Assembly: GCA_024449915.1 (NCBI GenBank)
Contig: JAMZAV010000361.1
Location: forward strand, 495,927 to 559,926
Length of the DNA stretch: 64,000 nt
Direction: 5' to 3'
Source of the DNA: Sweltsa coloradensis
Taxonomy: Eukaryota; Arthropoda; Insecta; Plecoptera; Chloroperlidae
The stretch's first letter is position 1, and each line of letters opens with the position of its first letter. This document shows positions 35,401-45,868 of this stretch, piece by piece. The notes under the pieces were generated by a model, which saw only the letters and a program-made list of their open reading frames with translations, was not told the DNA's origin and ran no database searches. The translations under genes were made by a program, and so were the position numbers.

Positions 35401-38400
35401 TTTCACTAAAGTGAGTGGTTGTGGCTATTAAAGTGGCTTAGGGCGTTTTCCATTGGCCGCACTCAGGTCGCACTAGTGCGCCCTAGTGCGCACTGGATTG
35501 CCACTTGTCTTTTCATTTGTTCAGTTTGTAATGTTATTCAAGCGGAGGTGACAACAATGACATCTTGGCCCTCGCCGAGTGCATGCCAATGGAAAACGCT
35601 ATAAGTTTAATCTGACTCGCATTTTTCTATGTCTTGCACATCTCAGTATTCATAGATGTGAGTAATACTGTTTTGTGTATGTAGGCCACTGTGTCTTATT
35701 GATATTTTCATTGAATGTTTTCAATATTTTATTATGTTATTGTTATTTTTATATTATATTTTTAGTCAACTCTGATTGTCTTTGCTTTAATTTTACTTGT
35801 ATAACAAGTTCTTGTATACAGTATTATTGTATGTGCCTGAATTAATTGACACAAACAGAAAGGTACTCTCCCTACATTAATTTTGATCTTTTATCTAAGT
35901 TTATTAAAGAATATCATATGGTAGTGGTTGATAGCAATGTTAAAAAATAAACGTATTTTTAGCAAAGCTCCCCTACAAGCATTCACTATTCTGTTGTTGG
36001 TCCTCCTTTCAGTGCGAGTGTCACGTCTCACGAAAAATTTCAACCGTTGTTCAGTTATTTATTGCCATTGACAACATTGCAACAAGGATGATACAGAACC
36101 ACGTTTTAATTAATTCTGGGGGGGAGGTCCTGGGACGAATAACGTCAACTAAATGGAGAGACCCGGCACCTCCACCAAAAGTAATTATTTTTATTTCCTT
36201 TCTTCAATACTTTCTTGATTAAGTCATAAAGAAGTGTGTAAAATACCTAATGGCAAGGTAAGTTTAGGTTGGGAAAAAACATTCTGAATGGCCGAGGGCG
36301 ACAACACTTTTCACCTGCTTATGATGACTACATCAAATTTAAAGTTATTTGTTTAATTCGCTCCCTATTTTAGGTCGATCGAACCTGTGCCGATAAAAAA
36401 ACTTTAGTTATTTCTCACAGTCCTATATTTTACCTGAGAATTGTTTGATGATGTCTCGCACACTCAGCAACTCTTCGTTCCATCGCTCTGTTGATCAGGT
36501 GATGTCGTCTGTCCGAGTCAAGTTGTGTCTTTCTGTCCCAGACTCTCACAGCGTTTGCTTGTAGGACCTCGGAACGAAGGCTTCTCTTCTTCATTTGCGA
36601 CCAACCAACTCTCTCACTAGAACTTTTAGAAGTGCTCGATGAACGAGTTTGTCGAGCTGTGGAACTTCTAGGCTCTGATGTATTCTGTAAATTCTTGTTC
36701 TGTTTCTGAAAAACTCGTTATATTTAAATTTGTGTATCTTGATTCTAGAATGCTTTCTTCGGCATTCTCACCGACAACATGTATTCTATCTTCATCACTA
36801 GATCTATCATGTTCATGTTCTTTTATCATACCTTTTGATTGTGATGTGGAATGATTACCCCATTTTTGTATCACATTTCTTATTTTAAAGATGACACCAT
36901 CCTTATGTACACCTATGCCTTTATTTGTATCTATTATTCTTCTTTTTGTTTTTTTCACTAATTTTACCCCATTTTTTATTATTGTTAACATATCTTTCCT
37001 GCTCTGTTTTGAAAATAATCTTCTTTGACTTGAATGTCTGTTGAATCCACTTCTTTCTGCACTGGAACTTGTTTGTGCTCCCACTTCTGTCTTGTAATAC
37101 CTCTCGATCTTCTATGTCTGGCAAACAGCATCCAATATTGCTCAGCGCACTCGATTGGGGTTCGGTTCTTATCGTATTTTCCGAATATTCCCGAATCGTT
37201 TCTAGATTGTAGCAGAGTATTTTGAACTGCGCCAGTATGTGGACCAGGATGTCAACGAGTAAGGTATCGCTTATCATGATCGTGTGGAAATGAGTAGCGA
37301 CCACCAGGATTTGGAAGGCGATAATAAGCTCGAAGCATGGGGAACTCAACGTATCCTCGCACGGATACCAACCTCTGAAAACAAATAAATAGATTATTCG
37401 TTCGTCCAACCAAGGTCCACTAGATAAATAAATAAAATTCATTCGCATTTAGAGTCTAAGTTATTAGAAACTTATTTTGAACGATGTAATTTACAGTGTA
37501 GTGTTGGCTCTAACTTAAAGCTGTTTAGTACACTGGACCCAAGTTTGGTTTTAGATAATAAACAAACAAATACAATATTCATCGATTAGATTGTTTATAA
37601 GCATAGGTCCACTTTTATAGACATATTGTGCCCCGACTGGGTTTCGAACTCAGAACATCAACAATCACGTTACATAGCAATTTAGTAAAATATTATCCTG
37701 AGGCCCCGATAGTTTAATTGGTTAGAGAGGTTCTAGGAGCTGGAGGTCCTGGGTTTGAGCCTCAGTCGATGACGTTTTCTACGACAATTTGCTATTTTAT
37801 CAATAACAATGCACAATTATTTTATAATGCGAGCTAATTGTATTGAAGTTTGCTCAATCAGCAACACCATAACAAGGCCATGGTAAACAGAGCCGTGGGA
37901 TCTGGGTTTGAATCCAGATCCGTGTAAAACCAGAACATTTAAATATTTACAACTGTAATGGACAAGCAGTATTCTACTTGCGATAACTTACTGAAATGGT
38001 ATAAATCTTTTGTACAGGACCACTCCAATCGGCGGTAGAAATAACACTGTTACACTTATAGTAACAAAGGGCGCAATATATGACGTAATTATTTTAGAAA
38101 AATATTTCGATTTTCTCAAAACCGATTTTTCATGTGCATTGCCATAACGTTGACGCTCATAAAGATTTTCGAATGTTGAATATATTTTTTTGAATTTTGT
38201 TTCTTGGAATATGTACGTGGATATTTTTGTTATCAATACCAAACTAAGAAACACTGTAAACATGACTTCAGTTACTAATAAAATGTTGGTTATGTTTTGA
38301 TACAAGTGAATACAACAAGGAAATGCCATGTTCATAATCGCCAGAGCTATTAGCGATCGTGGGTAAAAATACCGAATCCGCGAAAGCAAACTTTGTGCCC

Positions 38401-39088
38401 CGCCTCTTGATGGCCAAATACCTGCAACAAAGGAGACACGTGATTGGAAGGACGTATCAAATTACTGTAAGGTATAATCAACATTTACAAAAAACGTGTA
38501 AAAAGTCAGTCTAGTCCCTCCCCTTGAGTAATTTAAATGGACATCAAAACCCATTCTTTTATTGGTGAATAAAAAATACATTTTTCTCCCTTGTCAATGG
38601 GACAAAAAGTGCACTTTTTTTAAAGAGAAGTTTAAAAATACACATCTGCAATAATGGGAAAATGCAAAGAAAAAGAAAAAGAAGGGGGAAGGGGGTTGAC
38701 CCAGAAAGGTAACATATTTCTAGTATTGTACGTTATTATTTGAGATACAAAAAATGCTAAATGTGAACATTTACATATGCATATTTACAATTATTTTGTA
38801 TGTGTGGGTTACTGATTACTTGCGACATGATATAACATCCAAGACTCAAATATAATGACTGTTTGGATGGGAATATGATTTAAAGAATGTGATATTAAGC
38901 GTTGATACTTTCAAAACTACAAAAGTTCGCTAATTAATAGCAGTTTTGTACTTTCCACCATGTATATTGCGATTATACATACCCACAAAATACCACATAT
39001 TCCAATAATGCGTAAGGAATCCAGTCTCCGAGATTTGGTCCGAATCATCGTATTTAGGCCACTTCACAACTTGCAAAACCTTCTTCAT
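32462..39088 (-). CDS. Odorant receptor B (7tm_6), tandem duplicate of A; loop region damaged or re-spliced
   Basis: Exons are 39,088-38,983, 38,421-37,992, 37,374 to 37,101 or 36,968, 36,705-36,434, 35,039-34,940, 33,869-33,765, 33,151-32,996 and 32,518-32,462. Start MKKVLQVVKWPKYDD; last residues YKYFMVMKKIKEK and TGA. Membrane segments parallel those of OR A (PFFTCQLIVNFIPMS; ILILSICFGIGELIIFCF). The loop exons have three changes relative to A. There is a net 11-base deletion near 37,070, the A donor (AAAG|GTATG) has become AAAG|ATATG, and there is one extra base at the start of exon 4. Joining at the later GG|GTAAAA donor (36,968) enters exon 4 in phase 1 and meets a stop within about 14 codons. 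Joining at an earlier GAGAG|GTATTA donor (37,101) keeps the frame and gives about 499 residues with a shorter loop. So this is either a functional gene with changed splicing or a young pseudogene. Confidence 0.78.
33239..33600. mobile_element. hAT-like MITE
   Basis: CAGTGGCGGATACAGG at the left and CCTGGATACGCTACTG at the right are inverted repeats of the common hAT type. The flanking 8 bases do not match, so the target duplication is lost or the right end differs. Another hAT-like end (GCTAGATCCGCCCCTG) lies at 33,722-33,737. Confidence 0.5.
34010..34620 (+). repeat. ~160-bp tandem repeat expanded in the OR B intron
   Basis: After the same GCGAAGCGAAG and CTTCGAAATCTCTGAAC blocks as at 20,866, a unit beginning TTGAGCGCAAT restarts at about 34,202, 34,361 and 34,521. 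Each restart carries TATAACACCTACATGCTTTA, or its remnant, and ACAGAACC. OR A has only the single-copy head, so the array grew after duplication. Confidence 0.6.
35441..35600. mobile_element. Short palindromic MITE
   Basis: GCGTTTTCCATTGGC near 35,443 and GCCAATGGAAAACGC ending at about 35,599 are perfect inverted repeats at the ends of a ~160-base element with a GCACTAGTGCGC centre. It is in the intron between OR B exons 4 and 5. Confidence 0.6.
37111..37391 (-). other. Gene-conversion tract, OR B side
   Basis: Identical to 27,266-27,546 except at one base (GGAAGG versus GGAAAG on the plus strand). It covers most of exon 3 and the splice acceptor with 17 intronic bases. Confidence 0.75.
37698..37770 (+). 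repeat. tRNA-like SINE head in an OR B intron
   Basis: Box A is TAGTTTAATTGGTTAGAG and box B is CTGGGTTTGAGCC. The acceptor ends do not pair, so it is not called as a tRNA gene. A more decayed copy occupies the same intron of OR A. Confidence 0.5.
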
Positions 39089-39970
39089 TGCGCCTTAACA
39101 GAAACTTGTAGACATACAACGCTGCCTTAGAAGCAATGCAACGTGTGTTTCCTTGTAGATCCTATATCGATCTGACAATCGTTGCATGACACACTGCTGT
39201 CAACAAAATAATTCACTATACTTACTCACGGGACTGAATGTGTTATACAACAGGCGCGTCCATGATCAATAGTGCTCACATGGAATAAATTATATCTTAT
39301 TGAAGACATAAAATAGTGGGAGGCTTCAATGTTATAGGAGTTAACGAATTGCCTGGTTGATTAAATCTTTCATATTTCGTAATATTCCGAACAACTTAGT
39401 AATTTTGCTGTATTATTTTCTTAATTTGTAATCTTTTAATAATTACATCGATAAAAAATTTAAAATTAACACACTGCAGAATCATCTTCTGACGACAAAA
39501 TACCTAATATCCATTGTTGTGAATTTTTAGTTCTAACTATAATAGTTCAGGAAGAATCCTTATTCCCTAAAAGAGGAATTTATTTATACCCAACTCTGTT
39601 CACTATTAGAAGCCAAACTACAAAAGCGAAACCAAAAGGTGAAACACTTCTACGTGGTCTGGTAACAATAGTCCATGTAGCAAACTCTGACGCCATAACC
39701 ATCAGAAACGAAACGTGTTATGCATGTTGTTGAATACGACCAGTCTAGTTTATTTATTTATTTATTTATTTCAAGTCAAACATATTAAGTTTAAAATAAT
39801 ATTTACAAATGAGGACACAGCATAGTTAGCTCAATTATATCTAGACCAAGTCAACAAATTTTCCGCATTAAAAACGTTACATTCGTATCAATTATTTATT
39901 TTGCTGGTGCCATGCACTAAGGTCCTCTAAATATCCAAGCACCCGCCGCTCCCCGCGCTCGCTTGCTACG
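39089..39970. other. Upstream region of OR B without supported genes
   Basis: AT-rich sequence with an ATTT microsatellite and a retroposon-tail remnant near 39,750-39,825. No coding region was recognised. Confidence 0.45.
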
Positions 39971-39978
39971 CATGAGAC

Positions 39979-40510
39979 CAGTGGCGTATCCAGGGGGTGG
40001 CCCGAGGGGCCATGCCCCCCCCCCCGAAATCCCAGCTTTCATTATATTCTGCAAAACATCTAGGTCTACGTAACCAATTTGTCAACACTTTTTTATTTCT
40101 CTATGTGTCTAATCAGAAAACTATCCCGTAGGTAGAATTGTATTAATTTGTAAGTTGGAACATTGAATCATTGAAATGATTAAAATTGAACTATAAACAA
40201 TAAACATTCATAACCCGTGAATCGATATTCATAATATTTTGCTGATAATTCACGGTGCAGTTTAAAGGAAATAATTATTTAAAGTACCATGCAAATTGTA
40301 TTGTAATAAAGTAAAATTTATACCGTAAGTGCAAGAAATTCAATTATTTTATTAAGAAAACTGTTAAAATATCCCATCCAGCGAACAACTTTTAATTCTT
40401 CTAAAACTCTTAAAACCACGTCAAAAATACGTATTTAAAAAAAAACGCGACGTGGAGTGGAGTACTTATTTGAGTGCCCCCCCCCAAATATATTCCTGCC
40501 TACGCCACTG
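39979..40510. mobile_element. Non-autonomous hAT element with 8-bp TSD
   Basis: The element starts CAGTGGCGTATCCAGG and ends CCTACGCCACTG, and is bordered on both sides by CATGAGAC (39,971-39,978 and 40,511-40,518). An 8-bp duplication and CAGTGGCG ends are typical of hAT. The 532-bp interior is AT-rich with no transposase. Confidence 0.8.
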
Positions 40511-40744
40511 CATGAGACCATGATCCTCCAATTTCCAAGCGGAACTTCGGTGAACCACAAAACAGGTTGGTTCTAACTGAGGCGGCTGTGCGTCACTGCT
40601 TACTCGATAAAATAAAAACAAGACAAATAAATGAATGCGCGAGTATTATTGCAGTTACCATGACGCATGTTTGTTATAATGAATGGTGAAGCTTTCATAT
40701 TATGTGATTATTTTTATACATTTAAATAATCTTTATTTGCCATC

Positions 40745-40787
40745 ATGTACGAAGTAAAAGCATTTTTGTTGTTTGCGTGCTCAATAG
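40745..40787 (+). CDS. Possible signal-peptide exon, perhaps of the DUF745 gene
   Basis: ATG at 40,745 opens MYEVKAFLLFACSI and ends at a strong donor (ATAG|GTAAGC) in phase 1. A hydrophobic leader of this kind is expected in front of a secreted protein. The next recognised exon on this strand (43,798) enters in phase 0, so another exon would be needed between them; none was identified with confidence. Confidence 0.3.
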
Positions 40788-42647
40788 GTAAGCTAATATT
40801 ATGCATTTATTCAATCACATTAAGGAGTTCGAGCTTGGGCTGCAATGTGAAATGTTTTACAGTCATCATAAGATGGACCATCTGTGACAGACCAGAACTG
40901 AAATGTATCGTCGCCGTCAGCAGCCGATGCCTTATTACAGGCGCTCTCCCAGCAGCGCATTTGACGTAAGTGATTGATATGATTGTTCCAAAAGGGCTCA
41001 TTAAAATCTGTAATTTTCACTTTATGTGTAGGCCCTTAGCCGAGTACACACTATTGTTTAGTTATAGGGATAGGACATACAGTTAAATTTTTATTGTTTA
41101 GTCTTGTTATAACACAAAACAAATTTTTACGACGGACCAATCAGAGTCAATAAACCTTACGTCCATGAAAAGGAGTAGCACCTTATACGAGCGCCACTGA
41201 ACAGCTACAAACCCAATAGGATAATGGATTTTTATAACATAATTTCTTAAGACTAAAACTAAGTTGTGCACAGTTGTGTGAACGCGGCCTTAGACTATAG
41301 CCTAGGACTAGGTCTATAGGCTACCGGTAGACCTACTTCAGAATATTTATTTATTTACTTTTCGTCGTTGAGGAACCTCTTTCCCATCAACGACCTTCCC
41401 TGACGACGACAATGACAAGAAGGAACGATGACACTGTCCAAGACGACCACAACGTAAGAAATCTTCCCCCTCTTCTTGGCTGCTTCTGACCAGCCTCGGT
41501 ATTCTTCCCTAATCCCCTAGCCTAGAGTGGTGCATTATGACCTAACGGTTGACGTGCCCTTAAACCAAAATGTAGACCAAATGAATAGGTATTAGGCAAC
41601 TTCATTGGAATAATGATGGATTAGCATTTAACATTCGAACAAAAAAAATCAGTCCTGAATTAGGCATAGTCCTAACTCGTTTTGAGATGTAGGCCTAACT
41701 ACCAGTAGGCAGCTACTTGCGGATTTTTTTAAAATAATAGGCCTACGCAGGACATACAACAATGTTGATGCTGACAATTCATTAGCAAGTAGGCAAACAT
41801 GCCTATCGATTAGAAAATAGACTGACTATGTAGGCCTACCCTTACTAATGAACTCTCAGGGCCAAAGCATATACCTACAGTTGCCTATCCCACAGCAGAT
41901 GTTGCCTGTCGTAGATTAAAAAGCTGTCCATCATTCACTATACCGGTAGGCCTACGTCTACGTTTAAAGCAAACCATTAATTACGGTTCCCGTAATTCGC
42001 TGTGTAGCCTTACAAACTTAATTTCCACGTCTTGAATTTGTCTTCTTTATTTATCTCCAGCTGGCTTAGGCCTAGTCGCTGCACCATGTAGGCCTAAGTG
42101 AGTAGGCCTTGACGAAAATGGTATTATTGATAAAAATAATTTGACCTTGTAGCCTAGGCCACAAGTAAATAAAATCCCACAGTTTAGCTACCAATAAATA
42201 ATTTCGGTGATATTGAATAGTTGTGAATTAGGCTCTAGACTTAGGCCTATTGAATGTGGTGATATTTGATTTTTTACAGCCATTTATGGAATAAGTTATT
42301 TAAATCAATGGATTATGCAAGAGTACCTACTTGAGTGCACCTTCAATAATGGCTCAATCTCGGTACCTGTTCAAGATACATATTTGATCCTGGACAGTAA
42401 TATTCATAGACATTCTTGATTTCTGCTGGTAAAATCTTTTGCCTTAATGGCTCATACTTTCGGCTGGAGAGACGAATTTATGAATAAGTAGCTTCGTGTG
42501 CTTACTGTGCTGTACAGCGGGCTGCCTGCGCGTCACATTGCAGGCGTACCGAACGGTGCAGCGCCCTAGCGTCGATAACTAGTACTGCGTTGTCAATGCA
42601 ACGTCTTCCGAGCCCTTGAAGAAGCAAGGGTGATTGACTGACTGATT

Positions 42648-42935
42648 GATGACTCTGATTCGGAAGGTCCCGAGTTCGAATCCGTCGAGACAGGCAATCC
42701 TGAATGAATGATTTCCGAGGTTTTCCTCAGTTGTTATAATGCGAATGCTAAGTCGAGGTCCCTGTAAACAGCCCCCGGACTTCCCTTCGCATTACTAGTT
42801 ATTGTCACAAAACTGTTGCTGTGAAGGGATGCCTTTATTGTCCTGACTCAAATATAGGCCTACCCAGTTAGACGCCAGGGCCATGCATTGCACCATGGTC
42901 GGGCAGGTTTCCCAGGAGAGATAGAAATGTAAAAA
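42648..42935 (+). repeat. tRNA-derived SINE (family S2)
   Basis: GACTCTGATTCGGAAGG, box B GAGTTCGAATCC and GAGACAGGCAATCCTGA are followed by CCGAGGTTTTCCTCAG and CTGTGAAGGGATGCC. This is the same block order as the other S2 copies. The 5' head (tRNA D-arm side) is lost. Confidence 0.65.
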
Positions 42936-43317
42936 AAAGCTAAAATTTCTGGGCCCGGGCTTAAATTGGCCCAGAGCATGGCTCTGGTAATCGTAAAAGG
43001 CGATTCAAGGGAAAAAGTCTACCTCAAAAACATCAGCTAGTATGAAAACTTGAGGCGAGCTCTGGAAATCGTCGTCGGGGACACCTAACCCTTCTCTTGA
43101 CGACCTCCCAGGTGACGATGACAATGACAAAACGAACGATGACAAAGACGATGACGACCACGACGTGAGAACCCTCTTTCCTTCCCCTAACCGTGGCTGG
43201 TTTTGATCAGCATGTGTCCCGCCTCCCACAATCCCTGGACTAGAGTAGTGCATTATGACCTAACGGTTGACGCGCCCTTAATCCAAATAAACCAAAAACA
43301 ATTTCTGTTTTGCTTTC

Positions 43318-43785
43318 ACCCCGTCTGGGTCCAGGGTAGAATTGGCCCAGAGCATGGGTCTGCTAATCGTAAAAGGCGATTCAAGAGAGAAAGTCCACCT
43401 CGCAAACATCAGCTAGTATGAAGGGTTGTATTTTACTACCCGAAAATAGAGGCGAGCTCTGGCAATCGTCGTCGGGGACCTTGCCCCCTTCCCTTGACAA
43501 GCCCTTGGCGACGATGACAATGACACCACGAACGATGACCAAGACAATGACGACCGCTACGTGGGAACCCCCTTTCCTCCCCTTACACGTGGCTGGTTCT
43601 GACCAGCATGGGCCCCTCCTCCCCCCACCCCCCCTTAGGTTAGAGTGGTGCATTATGACCTAACGGTTGACGCGTCCTTAAATCCAAATAAACCATAAAA
43701 CATCCCCCCACCCTAGGTTAGAGTGGTGCATTATGACCTAACGGGTGACGCGTCCTTAATCCAAATAAACCAAAAACAATTTCTG
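43318..43785 (+). repeat. R1 repeat with duplicated 3' tail
   Basis: This is a full R1 copy (GTCTGGGTCCAGGG through GTTGACGCGTCCTTAAATCC). Its last ~85 bases (TTAGAGTGGTGCATTATGAC to AAATAAACCA) are repeated directly at 43,699-43,785. It ends 12 bases before the acceptor of the DUF745 exon, so its T-poor tail is part of the splice-site environment. Confidence 0.6.
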
Positions 43786-43797
43786 TTTTGCTTTCAG

Positions 43798-45808
43798 GCT
43801 GGACCAAGCGTCATCGAAGACAAACGAAACGCCAACTCGGACGCGGAGATGTCCGCCGTGGAGGGTGGCTCCTCGTCGGGTGGCGTAGAAGTGGGCGAGA
43901 AGGATTGTAAGAACAAAGGGGGCAAAACTAACAGTAAGCTTCAGGCGACCAACCTCGCACAGAACGCGGCCAAGGAAGCGAAGGCTGCATCCGACGCTCA
44001 GGCGGGAGCTGCGCAACAGGCTGCGCACCAGGTGAGTTATTGAATACCCCCTCCCCATCCATCTCGCCGTCAAGGAACACCAAATTATTGCTTTAATGGA
44101 ACATATCATAAATAAATTAGAAATCAATACAGAAATTACAAAATCTATCTCAACAGGGTATCGAATCCAGAAATCGGAAGACTCGGATTCGATACCCGGA
44201 TAAGATATTTTTTTTTAAAATTTCTCGTTTAAATTCCATATTGGCATATAGCTAATGAAACACACGCGTACGGGAGTGTTTCCCGGTTTATAAAAATCTA
44301 TAAATGAACAAAGTAGGTTTAGCTAAACCCACATTTTGTAAACAATCAAAACATCGAGAAAAATATCTTCTTATGCCTAAGTCAACAGATCAAACTAAAA
44401 ATTTCAGTCCCTAGACAAAAAAAAATAAGTTCGTTCAACGAATTGGCCTCCGGTGACCGCTAAGCCTGGCAAGGGTAGTACCTCGTTTTTAGAAATATAG
44501 CCTAGGCTCACTTCCCACTCCGACCTCTGATTTGTTGAGTGGGAAACGTAAAGCATTTAGCACAGCGATTCTTAAAAGTGGCAACATTGAGTATAGACTT
44601 TGGCCTATAATATTATATTGGCAATGAAGTCTTTAACGAAATGTAAGCCCCTCCGTGGTAGGGGTTTTAGAATGGCTTCTGCAACGGACATTTCACCATG
44701 CAATCCACGCAAACCACTGAAGCTACTGGACTAAATATAATTTTGTAATTTTGTAGTGTAAATGGTTCGAAGAGTTGGATGATTTGGGTTCGAGTCCCAG
44801 CAGAAGTAGTTGAATACGACGATTAAATGATAATGCCTTTGGCTATTCACTAGAAAACTCCTTCTTCCAACTTAAAAAAATGAATCATAGTTTAAAGCCA
44901 ATTCTAGGGCCTACATGACACACAGGGCTAAACCAAATGTCAGTTAAATTATTTAGGCCTATAATACTATCAAAATGGGATACCTACTCGATAAATTAGG
45001 GAATTCCACTTCATAAGGGAAAAATAGCATAAGCCAATTCTGAAAGTTAACTAAAAGTTTATTAAATTTAAGTGTCTTCTAGGGCATTAGTCTCGTTAAC
45101 ACTTGGCTAACGACGTTTTCACGTTTTTTTCCTATTTAGGTGAAGAGTCAATTGGCCGAGAAGGCTCAGGAAGCCAACAACGCAGCGCAGGCCGCCCTGG
45201 CCGGGAAACAGGCCCTGGTCGAGCAGTTGGAGGAGGAGATTCGTGAGGCTGAGGCCGTGGTCCAGGAGGAGAGCAGCTCCCTGGCCGAGGCACAGCAGGA
45301 GGTGGAGATAGCGACCCAGACCCTGAACGACGCGAGGAACGAGGTAGGCGTGCACACGGTTGTGTACAGTCCCCGTCTGGGCACGGATTAGGCTCTACTG
45401 TTTGAAAGCCAGCGGTTTAGCCGCGGTCGCTTAGCCGGTTCCCACGCGAACACCGAAGTTAAGCAACCTCGGGCGTGGTCGGGGGAGAGTGGGTGAACGC
45501 TCTGCCCTGATACACTACCGCTGGTTAGAGCAGATGGAGGGTTCGAGAGCTAGTGAAACGGCTTCGTTTTCCTCGACATCTGCTCGGCAGTCTGGGTTAG
45601 TGGTGGAACCTATATGACTGTCAAGGCTAGACCGTCCTCTCGGATGGGACGTTAAGCCGTTGGTCCCCTTGGTACTTTTCGAAAGGAGTAGGCTACGTGC
45701 CGGTACCGGGTTTCCCCTCCTCCATTCTATTCACCCTTCATCCTCATCTATCACCACTCATCGTCTCGAATAGCCTTAGTGCATTAATATGAGACGTTGA
45801 GCAATACA

Positions 45809-45868
<60 letters not shown>

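Larger units (their letters stand above)
40788..43797. other. Repeat-rich region before the DUF745 gene
   Basis: It contains R1 copies at about 41,365-41,575, 42,948-43,295 and 43,318-43,695, plus a duplicated R1 tail at 43,699-43,785. An S2 SINE lies at 42,648-42,935, and AGGCCT-rich sequence at 41,290-42,250. A minus-strand open frame at 40,820-41,020, ending just before AATAAA, was considered as an exon but not supported. Confidence 0.5.

Noticed and set aside
36668..37084. A 138-codon minus-strand frame across OR B exons 3-4 as the true reading
   Set aside because: It matches OR A only for a few residues (AERSG, RRLFSK), starts inside exon 3 out of frame with the conserved part, and ends early in exon 4; it is the trace of the indel.
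40820..41020. Minus-strand open frame (...CWESACNKASAADGDD...) ending before an AATAAA
   Set aside because: It looks protein-like and could be a last exon, but no upstream exon or family was recognised and the opposite strand carries a better leader-like exon.
43203..43663. Overlapping frames on both strands before the DUF745 exon
   Set aside because: They fall entirely inside R1 repeat copies.
45408..45530. Functional 5S rRNA gene
   Set aside because: Only the internal promoter part resembles 5S; the 3' half is a SINE body that recurs at 24,155-24,568.
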